A stretch of DNA of 64,000 nt from Thermoleophilia bacterium SCSIO 60948 (GCA_021496505.1 CP053031.1:1411001-1475000), one strand, 5' to 3'. Positions 26,643 to 35,543 are shown, counted from the first letter of the stretch. Made by a program: numbers and translations. Notes: generated by a model from the letters alone, not told the origin.

Positions 26643-28031
26643 ATGATCGCCGCGGCCGCCGACGCGCTCGGGTCTCTCGAGCGCGGTCTGTCGCGCGCGA
26701 AGGGCCGCCGCAGGCTGGTCAGCTCCACGTGGGAGGCGGACGTCGCCGATCCGAGCGCCGCGATCTTCGGTTCGCGGCTCGCCTCCGATCCGTGGTTCGC
26801 CTGGGAGCAGCCCGACCGCGACGGGTTCGCGCTGGCGGGGGTCGGGGAGGCGGCGGCACTGAACGATCGCGGTGAAGGGCGCTTCGTCCGGCTCGAGGCG
26901 CTGCGGCAGGTCCTGATCCGCAATCGGATCGGCGAGGAGCCACCCGGCGCGCCCGCTGGCTCCGGCCCCGTCTGGGTCGGAGGGTTCAGCTTCGCGCCCG
27001 ACTCGTGCCGCGAGCCGCATTGGTCATCGCTCGAACCGGGGCGCCTCGTCTGTCCCGAGCTCTCGATCGTCCGTTCGTGGGGTCGTTGCTTCGTGACGAT
27101 CAACGCGATGGGCGACGGTGACGTCGAGGGCACGCTGCGCCGCCTCTCCTCACGGCTCGGGTCGCTGGAGGCGCAGGGTCTGCCGCTGCTCGAGCCCTCG
27201 CTGCGCTCCCGGGCGACGATCCGCAGTGCCCTGCCCCCGAGCCACTACGAGGGTGCCGTCGCCGCGGCTCTCGACCGAATCGCAGCGGGCGCCTTCGTCA
27301 AGACCGTGCTCGCGCGCGAGGTGCGGGTCGAGGCCGACTCCGCACACGACGCCGCGGCCGTCTTCGGAGCCCTGCGCGAGGGCTTCCCGTCGTGCTTCAA
27401 CTTCTGCGTCGGGACGCCCCAGGCGGCGTTCGTCGGCGCGAGCCCCGAGCTTCTCGTCCGCCGTCGCGGGGCGTCCGTGGCCACGGTCGCCCTGGCCGGC
27501 TCGACGCGCCGCAGCGCCGACCCGTCGGTCGACGACCACCTGGGCGAACAGCTCCGAGTCTCGGCGAAGAACCGCAGCGAACACGAGTTCGTCGTCGAGC
27601 GGATCCGCCGGGTCCTCGGCCGTCGCGCGGTCTGGGTGGAGGCCGGGGGAGACCCGGTGCTCGTCCGTGTCGCCAACATCCAGCACCTCGCGACCCCGAT
27701 CCACGCCCAGCTCGCCGAGCCGCTGTCGACGATCGAGCTCGTCCGGCTGCTACACCCGACGCCGGCCGTCGGCGGCGAGCCCCGCGGACCCGCGCTCGAA
27801 GCCATACGCGACCTCGAGGACCTCGACCGCGGCTGGTACGCAGGGCCGATCGGCTGGGTCGACGCGCTCGACGACGGCGAGTTCTGCGTCGGGTTGCGAA
27901 GCGCGCTGCTGCGCGATCGCACCGCCCATCTCTACGCCGGCGCGGGCATCGTCGCCGGCTCGGACCCGCAGCTCGAGCTGGCCGAGACCGAGCTCAAGCT
28001 CGAGGCGATGCTGCCGCTCGTCTCGGGCTGA
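26643..28031 (+). CDS. menF: Isochorismate synthase
   Basis: Chorismate-utilising enzyme of 462 residues that converts chorismate to isochorismate, the entry step to menaquinone. The C-terminal chorismate-binding domain is clear: IAAGAFVKTVLAREV, FVGASPELLVRR, LAGSTRRS, KNRSEHEFVVERIRRVL, HLATPIHAQL, LHPTPAVGGEPRGPALEAI, WYAGPIGWVDALDDGEFCVGLRSA and YAGAGIVAGSDPQLELAETELKLEAML. The ATG lies 8 bases after ilvN, so it may be read through from the ilv operon. A salicylate- or siderophore-type isochorismate synthase would look alike; the menD, C, A, B and E genes nearby make menaquinone the better call. Confidence 0.9.
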   Translation: MIAAAADALGSLERGLSRAKGRRRLVSSTWEADVADPSAAIFGSRLASDPWFAWEQPDRDGFALAGVGEAAALNDRGEGRFVRLEALRQVLIRNRIGEEPPGAPAGSGPVWVGGFSFAPDSCREPHWSSLEPGRLVCPELSIVRSWGRCFVTINAMGDGDVEGTLRRLSSRLGSLEAQGLPLLEPSLRSRATIRSALPPSHYEGAVAAALDRIAAGAFVKTVLAREVRVEADSAHDAAAVFGALREGFPSCFNFCVGTPQAAFVGASPELLVRRRGASVATVALAGSTRRSADPSVDDHLGEQLRVSAKNRSEHEFVVERIRRVLGRRAVWVEAGGDPVLVRVANIQHLATPIHAQLAEPLSTIELVRLLHPTPAVGGEPRGPALEAIRDLEDLDRGWYAGPIGWVDALDDGEFCVGLRSALLRDRTAHLYAGAGIVAGSDPQLELAETELKLEAMLPLVSG

Positions 28032-28089
28032 GGGAGCGCAATCCGTTCGAGGCCTCGGCCGAGTGCCGCGTTGCCGCCCGCTGCGCGTG

Positions 28090-28095
28090 TAGGTT
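28090..28095 (+). promoter_or_regulatory. -10 hexamer TAGGTT of beta-helix gene 1, leaderless
   Basis: TAGGTT ends 9 bases before the ATG at 28105. The three sister genes have TAGCTT, TAGTTT and TAGCTT at nearly the same place. Confidence 0.5.
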
Positions 28096-28104
28096 GCCGC
28101 GCCT

Positions 28105-29409
28105 ATGAGCTCCAGGGGGTCCCGCTTGGCGCTACGGCGCCGCGCCATCACAGGTCTGTTCGCCGCGGTCGCGGCCTCATCGTTCCTCTCGGCGGCGGCG
28201 TCGCCGGCGGTCGCCGGGGTCGGGTCCGCGAGGTACGAGTCCCCGACGGGAACCTCGGCTCAACCCTGCACCGAGCAGGCGCCGTGCGACATCGCTACGG
28301 CGATCAATGGCGCCGCCGGCGGACAGGTGCTGCTCGAGGGTGGCAACTACCAGCTCGGCGAGAGCGGGCTCTTCATCGGCGGCGGCACCGACGTAGGCCC
28401 GAAGGACGACCAGCAGGTGACGATCGCAGCGACCGGAGGCATCGGATCGAGCGTCCGAGTCAACGGCGACGGATCCTCGATCGCCGACCTCACGATTCGT
28501 GCCGCCAACGCCAACGCCGCGTTGCTGCTCGACCAAGGGTCGCCACTCGCCGAGCGCGTGTACGTGGAGAGCTACGACAACACCGGCGCGGCATGCAGCA
28601 TGCAGGCCGGCTTGATCCGCGATTCGGTCTGCTTCGGAAGCGGTGCGGCACAATCCAACGACGGGGTCGCCGTCCAGGGCTTCAACGGCGGCACCTTCTC
28701 CGCCAGGTTGCGTAACGTCACGGCCTACTCGAAGTCGGGGTCCGGTCTCTACATCGGCGCCTTCCAGGCTGCCTCAGTGACGGTCGACGCGCGGAACTCG
28801 ATCTTCCGTGGCAACGACGGTGACCTCGACAGCCCGCAGGCAGACATCGAATCGTTCGGCGACGGCGCCCGGATCGGCGACATAGATTTCTCGAACTACT
28901 CGAGCGTCAACGGGCCGGACTCGATCGCCGCGCCCAACTCCGATGACAATCAGACCGCCTCGCCTGTCTTCTCGAACGAGGCGGCCGGCGACTTCACACA
29001 GGCGCCGGGTTCTCCGACGATCGACGCCGGGACCGCGGCGGCGACCGACCTCGGCACGACCGATCTCGCCGGCGACGAGCGCTTCCAGAACGGCCGGATC
29101 GACATCGGTGCCTACGAGGACGAGGCGCCGGACACCCTGGCTCCCGAGGTCCGGATCACGCGGGCTCCGGCCAAGCGCACGCGGGCGCGCATCGCGACGT
29201 TCCGGTTCACCGCGACGGACGATTCAGCCGCGCCCGTGTCGTTCGAGTGCAGACTCGACGGCCGGCCATTCCGCCCGTGCGCCTCGCCTCGGACCTTCCG
29301 AGGGCTCAAGCCGGGACGGCACCTGTTTCGCGTCAGAGGCATCGACGAGGCGGGCAACACGAGCGGTCCGGCGCGCTACGGCTGGAAGATCCTGCGACGG
29401 CGGCGCTGA
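28105..29409 (+). CDS. Secreted choice-of-anchor Q beta-helix protein, copy 1
   Basis: Secreted protein of 434 residues, first of four paralogs in this region. A signal peptide (about 1-38, ending SPAVAG) is followed by a right-handed beta-helix-like body. Family landmarks are PCTEQAPCDIATAI, LLEGGNYQLGESGLFI, a Cys-flanked LIRDSVCFGSG motif, RNVTAYSKSGSGLYIGAF, VDARNSIF, then GSPTIDAGTAAATDLG and DIGAYEDE. A C-terminal Ig-like module follows (ATFRFTATDDS, FECRLDGRPFRPC, GRHLFRVRGIDEAGN) and a basic tail KILRRRR. Pectate-lyase-like folds often bind or cut polysaccharide, but no catalytic residues can be assigned. It lies between menF and menD. Confidence 0.82.
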   Translation: MSSRGSRLALRRRAITGLFAAVAASSFLSAAASPAVAGVGSARYESPTGTSAQPCTEQAPCDIATAINGAAGGQVLLEGGNYQLGESGLFIGGGTDVGPKDDQQVTIAATGGIGSSVRVNGDGSSIADLTIRAANANAALLLDQGSPLAERVYVESYDNTGAACSMQAGLIRDSVCFGSGAAQSNDGVAVQGFNGGTFSARLRNVTAYSKSGSGLYIGAFQAASVTVDARNSIFRGNDGDLDSPQADIESFGDGARIGDIDFSNYSSVNGPDSIAAPNSDDNQTASPVFSNEAAGDFTQAPGSPTIDAGTAAATDLGTTDLAGDERFQNGRIDIGAYEDEAPDTLAPEVRITRAPAKRTRARIATFRFTATDDSAAPVSFECRLDGRPFRPCASPRTFRGLKPGRHLFRVRGIDEAGNTSGPARYGWKILRRRR

Positions 29410-29445
29410 AGATCCTTCGGCGCCCCGTGCCGAAGGATCTTCAGC
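29405..29445 (+). terminator. 17-bp perfect hairpin over the stop of beta-helix gene 1
   Basis: Seventeen contiguous base pairs, 5' arm GCTGAAGATCCTTCGGC, with a 7-base loop (GCCCCGT). The stop codon lies inside the 5' arm. No U-run follows. It is the strongest hairpin seen in the window and most likely ends the upstream transcript or protects its 3' end. Confidence 0.7.
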
Positions 29446-29563
29446 TCGTCGCCTCGTCGATGAGGTCGCTGTGACTTCGGTGAGGGGGACGGTCCGCCGA
29501 GGATCGACGCCGGCGACGGCACCGCGGCGACGAGTCCCCAGACCGAGCCCTTCCGGCGGTCGG

Positions 29564-29569
29564 TAGCTT
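29564..29569 (+). promoter_or_regulatory. -10 hexamer TAGCTT of beta-helix gene 2
   Basis: TAGCTT ends 10 bases before the ATG at 29580, the start that yields a clean signal peptide. It overlaps the alternative TTG at 29568, which argues against that start. Confidence 0.5.
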
Positions 29570-29579
29570 GTCGCGCTCC

Positions 29580-30923
29580 ATGAAGTGGTTCGAGAGACGG
29601 GCGCGCTGTGCCCCCGCGAAGCTGTCGGCGTCGGCGATCATCCTGCTGGCGGGGGTTGCGACGGGACCGGCGGTTGCCGCCGCCGGTGTGACCGGGAACT
29701 ACGCCTCGCCGAACGGATCCGGGGCCGATTGCACCGAGCAGAGCCCGTGCGACATTCGGACGGCGGTCGACAGCGCCGGGTTCGAGGAGGACGTCAAGCT
29801 GTTCCCCGGCAGCTATGAGCTCGGGTCGCAGAGCCTGGCGATCGACAACCAGAACGATGTGAGCCCGGTGGATCCGGACGCGTCGTTCGGGCCGCCGATC
29901 CTCAGGTCTTCCGCTCCCGGCTTCGCCGTACAGGTCGTCGGCGACGACTCGTCGCTCCGCGACGCGGTGATCGTCAGCGCCTCCACCCAGGCTTCCCTCC
30001 TGCTGACCGGCTCGGGGACTCCGCGGGCCGAGCGTGTCGCTGCCATCAACCAGGGGTCGTTCGACACGAACACCCAGCAGGAGACAGGCAACGGCTGCAA
30101 TCTGCAGAGCGGCGTCCTGCGAGACAGCCTCTGCTGGGGCAACGGGACCAGCCCGTCGGGCTTCAGCGACGGGATCGAGATCTCCGGATACAGCTCGACC
30201 CTCGGCGGGACCCTTCGCAACGTCACCGCCTACTCCGATCAGGGCTCGGGCATCTACCTCGGCGCTTTCGGCTCCGACGGGTCGACCGTTCTCGATGCAC
30301 GCAACGTGATCTTCCAGGGCGGCGGCTCGGAGAGCGACATCCAGGTGTTCGGCGACTCGGGTTCGACCGTCGAGGCGGACATCGACTACTCCAACTTCGA
30401 CAGCGTGCTGGATCTGGCTGCCGACTCCGAGGTCCCGGCCGCCGGTTCGGCTTCGAACCAGCTCGCGCCCCCGGTGTTCAGCGAGCCCGCCAACGGTGAC
30501 TTCCGGCAGGCCGCGGGATCGCCGACGATCGACGCCGGCACCGGCGCGGCGAGCGAGCTCGGGATGCTCGATCTCGATCGGCACGACCGCATCCAGGGTC
30601 AGGCGATCGACATCGGTGCCTACGAGACCGCGGGACCACCGCCGGACACGACTGCTCCGGCGGTGAGGATCACGAAGGGGCCGGCGAAGCGGACGACCCG
30701 ACGGGTGGCGACCTTCCGGTTCACAGCCTCCGACGATGCGGGCGACGTCATCATCACCTGCAGACTCGACGGCAAGCCTCCGCGTGGGTGCTCTTCGCCG
30801 AAGACCTACCGCAATCTGAAGCCGGGCCGGCACACGTTCGCCGTGACGGCGAGCGACGAGGCTGGGAACACCGCAACGAAGCGCTACGCCTGGAAGGTCC
30901 TCAAGCGCAAGCGGCGAGGCTGA
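29580..30923 (+). CDS. Secreted choice-of-anchor Q beta-helix protein, copy 2
   Basis: Protein of 447 residues from the ATG at 29580 (a TTG 12 bases upstream is less likely because it overlaps the -10 hexamer). It has a signal peptide (about 1-33), then the family landmarks: DCTEQSPCDIRTAVDSA, LFPGSYELGSQSLAI, a Cys-flanked VLRDSLCWGNG, RNVTAYSDQGSGIYLGAFG, LDARNVIF, GSPTIDAGTGAASELG and DIGAYET. The C-terminal Ig-like module (VRITKGPAKRTTRRVATFRF; CRLDGKPPRGC; GRHTFAVTASDEAGN) ends in WKVLKRKRRG. It is closest to copy 1 in overall plan. Substrate and function are unknown. Confidence 0.82.
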   Translation: MKWFERRARCAPAKLSASAIILLAGVATGPAVAAAGVTGNYASPNGSGADCTEQSPCDIRTAVDSAGFEEDVKLFPGSYELGSQSLAIDNQNDVSPVDPDASFGPPILRSSAPGFAVQVVGDDSSLRDAVIVSASTQASLLLTGSGTPRAERVAAINQGSFDTNTQQETGNGCNLQSGVLRDSLCWGNGTSPSGFSDGIEISGYSSTLGGTLRNVTAYSDQGSGIYLGAFGSDGSTVLDARNVIFQGGGSESDIQVFGDSGSTVEADIDYSNFDSVLDLAADSEVPAAGSASNQLAPPVFSEPANGDFRQAAGSPTIDAGTGAASELGMLDLDRHDRIQGQAIDIGAYETAGPPPDTTAPAVRITKGPAKRTTRRVATFRFTASDDAGDVIITCRLDGKPPRGCSSPKTYRNLKPGRHTFAVTASDEAGNTATKRYAWKVLKRKRRG

Positions 30924-30958
30924 AGCGGGGCACCGGCGTCCGCACGCTCTCGAGGCTG

Positions 30959-30964
30959 TAGTTT
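30959..30964 (+). promoter_or_regulatory. -10 hexamer TAGTTT of beta-helix gene 3
   Basis: TAGTTT ends 7 bases before a GTG at 30972. By the leaderless rule this favours GTG 30972 over the ATG at 30993. Confidence 0.45.
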
Positions 30965-30971
30965 GCGCGGC

Positions 30972-32372
30972 GTGGAGGGGATCGCGGGATCCATGCGCAG
31001 GCGCGGGGTGACCGCTTGCCTCGGGGTCGCCTTCGCCACCCTCTGCGTCCTCGTTCCTTCAGCCCAGGCCGGCGACCCTGCTCGGTACGCCTCGCCCGAC
31101 GGCGAACCGACCGACGCGTGCACCCAGGCCGACCCGTGCGACCTGCGGACCGCCGTGGAGGGGGCGCCGACGAACGGCGTGATCCGACTTCTCCCGGGTG
31201 ACCACGACCTGGGCCAGACGGGTCTCACCGTCGACGCCGGCAAGACGGTCATCGCGGATTCGCAGAACTCCTTCGCGAGCGTCAGCACGCGCGGGGCTGC
31301 CGATCCGACCCTCACGGTCACCGGGGGAGCGACCGTCCGCGCGATCGGTGTCACGAGCGCGAGCCTCGTCGAGACCTTCCCGCAGCCGCCAGACCCGCTG
31401 CCTCCGATCCCGCCGAACGTCACCTTCGGCGGACCCGCGCTCGCGATCGAGACGTCGGACGTGGTCGTCGACCGCGTCTTCGCACGCTCGATCAGCCCGG
31501 ACGCGACGTGCGAACTCGAGACCGGACTGCTTCGAGACAGCGTCTGCTTCAACAGCACGAGCCCGCCACCGGATCCGAACCCGCCGCCACCGTCGACGCA
31601 GCCCGAGCCGGGGCCGGCGCTCGCGATGACCGCCGCCGACGACGGCGCCGTCGCCGCGACGATTCGCAACGTCACCTCGTTCTCGCGTGAGGCCGCCGGC
31701 GGGGTGTTCACGGCCGGAACGAACGCGACCGTGGACCTCGACGCACGCAACTCGATCTTCAACGGCCAGGAGGCCGGGGGCGCCGCGAGCGACATCGAGA
31801 CCTCAGGCGCCGGCGAGGTGAACCTCGATATCGACTTCTCCAACTACTCCACGCTCGAGGATGCGGCGGCTTCGGGGACCGTTCCGGCTCCGGGCAGCCT
31901 CGACAACCAGACGGCGAAGCCTGACTTCGCAGCGCCCCTGCAGGGCAACTTCCGTCAGGCCGATGGCTCGCCGACGATCGACGCGGGATCGGATTCCGCG
32001 TCCGACCTCGGCGAGTTCGACCTCGCCAACAACGATCGGATCCAGGGCGACGCGATCGACATCGGCGCCTACGAGGACACGGCTGCGGGCCCACCGCCCG
32101 ACGGCGGGGCGCCGACGGTGATCATCCGCAAGGCGCCGCGCAAGAAGACCGCGAAGCGCAAGGCGACCTTCCGGTTCCGGGCCGCCGACACGAACGGGCC
32201 CGCGACGTTTCGCTGCAAGCTCGACAAGCGCGACCTCGCACCCTGCTCCTCGCCGAAGCGCTACCGCAACCTCGGCCGCGGAACCCACAAGTTCGTCGTC
32301 CGAGCCAAGGGTCAGGACGGCAAGGTCGGCGAGCCGACGCGCTACCGCTGGAAGATCACCCGCAAGCGCTGA
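30972..32372 (+). CDS. Secreted choice-of-anchor Q beta-helix protein, copy 3
   Basis: Protein of 466 residues if it starts at GTG 30972 (leaderless position); ATG 30993 would remove 7 residues and leave the same signal peptide (VTACLGVAFATLCVLVPSAQA). Landmarks: CTQADPCDLRTAVEGA, LLPGDHDLGQTGLTV, a Cys-flanked LLRDSVCFNSTS, RNVTSFSREAAGGVF, LDARNSIF, GSPTIDAGSDSASDLG and DIGAYED. Unlike its sisters it carries two proline-rich insertions (PQPPDPLPPIPPN and PPPDPNPPPPSTQPEPGP). The C-terminal Ig-like module (FRFRAADTNG; CKLDKRDLAPC) ends RYRWKITRKR. It is convergent with menD, 9 bases apart. Confidence 0.82.
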   Translation: MEGIAGSMRRRGVTACLGVAFATLCVLVPSAQAGDPARYASPDGEPTDACTQADPCDLRTAVEGAPTNGVIRLLPGDHDLGQTGLTVDAGKTVIADSQNSFASVSTRGAADPTLTVTGGATVRAIGVTSASLVETFPQPPDPLPPIPPNVTFGGPALAIETSDVVVDRVFARSISPDATCELETGLLRDSVCFNSTSPPPDPNPPPPSTQPEPGPALAMTAADDGAVAATIRNVTSFSREAAGGVFTAGTNATVDLDARNSIFNGQEAGGAASDIETSGAGEVNLDIDFSNYSTLEDAAASGTVPAPGSLDNQTAKPDFAAPLQGNFRQADGSPTIDAGSDSASDLGEFDLANNDRIQGDAIDIGAYEDTAAGPPPDGGAPTVIIRKAPRKKTAKRKATFRFRAADTNGPATFRCKLDKRDLAPCSSPKRYRNLGRGTHKFVVRAKGQDGKVGEPTRYRWKITRKR

Positions 32373-32381
32373 GCGCGGGCG

Positions 32382-34148
32382 TCAGGCGCGGGTGATCGCG
32401 TCGGCGACGGCGACGGCGAGCCGATCGTGCAGCAGCCTATTCGCGTCGCGGTCGAGGACATCGGCATGGACGACCTCCGCGTCTCCGCGGAGTGCGTCCG
32501 CGAGTGCGCTCGGGGTGCCCGCGCGCGCGACGCGCAGGCCGTGGGCCGCACCCAGCGCTTCGACGTCGAGCCGGGCCGGCGTCGCCATGAGCCGCTCGTA
32601 GGCGTCGGCCGGCATTGTCTCGGCCTGCGGGAGGAAGCTGAAGATCCCACCGCCGCGGTTGTCGACCACGAGCACGCGGAGGTTCAGCGCCTCGCGCAGC
32701 GCCGCGAGGCCGTTCGAGTCGTGCAGGAGCGCGAGGTCGCCCACGACGGCCCAGCTCGGCACTCCCGTCGCCAGCGCGATCCCGGCCGCGGTCGAGATCG
32801 AGCCATCGATGCCATTGGCGCCCCGGTTGGCGAAGTAGCGGACGTCGATGCCGAGGGACGGCGTGAAGGCCTCGAGGTCCCTGACGGGCATGCTCGAGGC
32901 CGCGAAGACGTTCGCTCGCCCTGTCAGTGAAGCGGCGAGGACCCGCTGGACGCCGGGCTCGGTGAGCTCGGTGGCGGTCTCGAGCTCGGCGGCGATCGCC
33001 TCCCCGGCGAGCCGGTCCGCCTCGGTCCAGGTATGGGCCCACCCGGCCCTCCCGGCCTGGAGCGCGGGCTCCGCACGGCTCACGAGCCGGCTCGACAGGG
33101 CGCTCGACATCGCGAGCGCGTTCTCTCGCACGATTCGGTTCGCGACCCGGGTCGGCTCGTACCAGCCGCCCTCGCCGTCGACGACGATCTGCTCGCAGTC
33201 GAAACCCGCGAGCCAGCGACGCAACGGCTTCGAGGTCGGCAGCTCTCCGAATCGCAGGACGAGGTCGGGTTCCAGCTCGACCCCTGCGATGCGCGTGAGC
33301 GCGTCGTAGTGCGAGACGACGAGCGCCCGGTCGTGCCCGCCGCTCCTGATCTGCGAGGTCGGCTCGGCGAGGATCGGGGCTCCGATCGCGCCGGCGATCA
33401 GCGCGACCGGTTCGGCGAGCTCGGATTGCGTCTGCCGACCGGCCAGGATCATCGGCCGCTCGGCCGCGAGCAGCCGCTCGGCGACGGTCTCGAGCTCGGC
33501 CGGGTCGACGCCCGCTCCGAGCCTGGAGACCGAGGTCAGCGGTCGGTTGGCGCGCCCGTGGAGCGCCAGTGGGGAGCCGGCGGTGACCTCGCCGGGCCGG
33601 GGCTCGGGGTCGAGCGGGTCGCGGAATGCGGCGTTCAGGTGCACGGGGCCGGGCCGGGGCTCGCCGCGCGCCGCGGCGAAGGCACGACAGGCGCTCGAGC
33701 GGACGTGCAGGAGGCCCTGGTCGTCGGCGTCGTTCGTCCCGAGGTCGCAGAACCAGCGCGGGGAGGAGCCGTAGAGCTTGAGCTGATCGATCGTCTGGCC
33801 GGCACCGACCTGGCGCAGCTCAGGCGGTCGATCGGCGGTGATCACGATCATCGGTGCTCCGCCCTCGTCGGCCTCGACGACGGCGGGGTGGAGATTGGCC
33901 GCCGCACTGCCGGACGTGCAGACGACGGCCGCAGGAACGCCGTCGGCGGCACCGATGCCGAGCGCGAAGAAGCCGGCGGAGCGCTCGTCGACGATCACGG
34001 TGATGTCGATTCCGGGCTGGACGAAGAGCGCCATCGCCAGCGGGGTCGAGCGCGAACCGGGGGAGACCACGGCGCGCGTCACGCCACAGCGCGCCAGCTC
34101 CTCTGCGATCGCGGATGCGAGCGCGGTATTCGCGTTCGTCGGGTCCAC
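32382..34148 (-). CDS. menD: 2-succinyl-5-enolpyruvyl-6-hydroxy-3-cyclohexene-1-carboxylate synthase
   Basis: ThDP enzyme of about 588 residues that joins isochorismate and 2-oxoglutarate to SEPHCHC in menaquinone synthesis. N-terminal landmarks: AEELARCGVTRAVVSPGSRSTPLAMAL, catalytic Glu region VDERSAGFFALGIG, VCTSGSAAANLHPAVVEA and ITADRPPELRQVGAGQTI. C-terminal ThDP motif: FANRGANGIDGSISTAAGIA ... VGDLALLHDSNGL ... VVDNRGGGIFSFLPQ. The frame begins with two GTG codons (34151 and 34148); the second lies 8 bases from a TAGCGT hexamer. It is the only men gene between the third and fourth beta-helix genes. Confidence 0.94.
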   Translation of the reverse strand: MDPTNANTALASAIAEELARCGVTRAVVSPGSRSTPLAMALFVQPGIDITVIVDERSAGFFALGIGAADGVPAAVVCTSGSAAANLHPAVVEADEGGAPMIVITADRPPELRQVGAGQTIDQLKLYGSSPRWFCDLGTNDADDQGLLHVRSSACRAFAAARGEPRPGPVHLNAAFRDPLDPEPRPGEVTAGSPLALHGRANRPLTSVSRLGAGVDPAELETVAERLLAAERPMILAGRQTQSELAEPVALIAGAIGAPILAEPTSQIRSGGHDRALVVSHYDALTRIAGVELEPDLVLRFGELPTSKPLRRWLAGFDCEQIVVDGEGGWYEPTRVANRIVRENALAMSSALSSRLVSRAEPALQAGRAGWAHTWTEADRLAGEAIAAELETATELTEPGVQRVLAASLTGRANVFAASSMPVRDLEAFTPSLGIDVRYFANRGANGIDGSISTAAGIALATGVPSWAVVGDLALLHDSNGLAALREALNLRVLVVDNRGGGIFSFLPQAETMPADAYERLMATPARLDVEALGAAHGLRVARAGTPSALADALRGDAEVVHADVLDRDANRLLHDRLAVAVADAITRA

Positions 34149-34156
34149 CACCGGCG

Positions 34157-34162
34157 ACGCTA
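34157..34162 (-). promoter_or_regulatory. -10 hexamer TAGCGT of menD
   Basis: Minus-strand TAGCGT, 8 bases before the GTG at 34148 and 5 before the GTG at 34151. Supports leaderless initiation at the second GTG. Confidence 0.45.
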
Positions 34163-34218
34163 GAGGATCGCGCCGTCGGCCCGGCTCTCGACCGGCGCGC
34201 CGCGGGCAGCCCGACCAT

Positions 34219-34224
34219 TAGCTT
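34219..34224 (+). promoter_or_regulatory. -10 hexamer TAGCTT of beta-helix gene 4, leaderless
   Basis: TAGCTT ends 9 bases before the ATG at 34234. Identical to the hexamer of beta-helix gene 2 and of leuB. Confidence 0.5.
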
Positions 34225-34233
34225 TCGCGCGCG

Positions 34234-35514
34234 ATGAAGCGTGAAGCCGACAGGGATCGGAGACCGGTGACGGAGCTTGTGAGGCAGACCGTCCGGGATC
34301 TTCACCGCCTCGGCCTGCCGGTCGTGCTAGCGGCCGCCTGCCTTCTGTTCTGCGCCGCGCCCGCGCACGCCGGTAGCGCCACGCGCTTCGCGGACCCCGC
34401 CGGCGAGGGCACGGCGTGCACTCAGACCCAGCCGTGCTCGATCACGACCGCTGTCCAGGATGCGCCCGATGGGGCCGAGGTCGCGCTCCTCGAGGGCGAC
34501 TACACGCTCCCCCTGGACTTCGTCATCGACCGAGGCATCGACGTGTCGCCGGCGTCGGAGGAGGGGCCCGTTTCACTCTCCGGCGGCTCGCTCGGGACCC
34601 CGGCCGTCAGCGGACCCGGCAGTAGCCTGTCCCATGTCGAGCTGTCCGGTCTATCCGGCGTCGCGATCTTCGAGGGAGCGCTCGTCGAGCAGGTTGTCGC
34701 CACCGGCGGATTCGGCTGCATCGTCCGCGACGGCCTGCTCCGCGACAGCGTCTGCCTCGGCTACGACGACGCCGGCGTCCTCGCGATCGCGGCCGGTGAC
34801 CAGATCGAGGCGGTCGTTCGCAACGTGACGGCGGTCGGCGAGGACGGCGCGGTGCTCCGTTCCGACCGCGGCTCGCAGCTCAGCTTCGACGCCCGCAACT
34901 CGATCTTTCTCACCACCCTGCCGGACGATGCGCGCTACGTCGATCTGAGGCTCCTGCGCGGCGACGGCGCTGCCTTGGAGACGGATATCGACTTCTCGAA
35001 CTTCCGATCCTCCGCAGGCGACGGCATCGACCCACTCGAGCCCGGGACCCGTTCGAACCAGGCCGCGGCGCCGGTCTTCCGCGACGCGCCCGGCGGCGAT
35101 TTCCGGCAGGCGCAGGGCTCGCCGACGCTCGACTCCGGTACGGCCGGCGCGAACGGCATCGGCTCACTCGACTTCGAGGGCGATGAGCGCGTCCAGGGTC
35201 GGGAGATCGACATCGGCGCCGACGAGTCCGCCTTCGGCGACGCGGCGCCGACGGTCAGGATCGTGCGCGCTCCCGACAAGCGGACGCGGAACAGACGTCC
35301 CGGCTTCCGGTTCAGGGGGTCCGATGATGTGACTTCGCCAAACGAGCTCCGCTTCCGCTGCGGCCTGAACACACGCAATCTCACCCCCTGTAGCTCACCC
35401 CGGATCTACCGCAATCTCGATCCCGGCCGCTACCGCTTCAAGGTCGAAGCGATCGACGAGGCGGGCAACCGCAGCCGCCCGGCGGCCTACTCCTGGCGCA
35501 TCGTCAAGCGCTAG
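34234..35514 (+). CDS. Secreted choice-of-anchor Q beta-helix protein, copy 4
   Basis: Protein of 426 residues, the most diverged of the four paralogs and separated from the others by menD. A long charged N-region precedes the signal-peptide core (about 29-46, LPVVLAAACLLFCAAPAHA). Landmarks: CTQTQPCSITTAVQDA, LLEGDYTLPLDFVI, a Cys-flanked LLRDSVCLGYDD, RNVTAVGEDGAVLRSD, FDARNSIF, GSPTLDSGTAGANGIG and DIGADES (others have GAYE). The C-terminal Ig-like module (FRFRGSDDVTS; CGLNTRNLTPC; YRFKVEAIDEAGN) ends WRIVKR. It is convergent with menC, 29 bases apart. Function unknown. Confidence 0.8.
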   Translation: MKREADRDRRPVTELVRQTVRDLHRLGLPVVLAAACLLFCAAPAHAGSATRFADPAGEGTACTQTQPCSITTAVQDAPDGAEVALLEGDYTLPLDFVIDRGIDVSPASEEGPVSLSGGSLGTPAVSGPGSSLSHVELSGLSGVAIFEGALVEQVVATGGFGCIVRDGLLRDSVCLGYDDAGVLAIAAGDQIEAVVRNVTAVGEDGAVLRSDRGSQLSFDARNSIFLTTLPDDARYVDLRLLRGDGAALETDIDFSNFRSSAGDGIDPLEPGTRSNQAAAPVFRDAPGGDFRQAQGSPTLDSGTAGANGIGSLDFEGDERVQGREIDIGADESAFGDAAPTVRIVRAPDKRTRNRRPGFRFRGSDDVTSPNELRFRCGLNTRNLTPCSSPRIYRNLDPGRYRFKVEAIDEAGNRSRPAAYSWRIVKR

Positions 35515-35543
35515 CGCGGCTGAGCCAGGACGGCGCGTCCGGC

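Noticed and set aside
28105..35514. Beta-helix genes as a mobile island
   Set aside because: No transposase, integrase, flanking repeats or clear change of base composition is visible.
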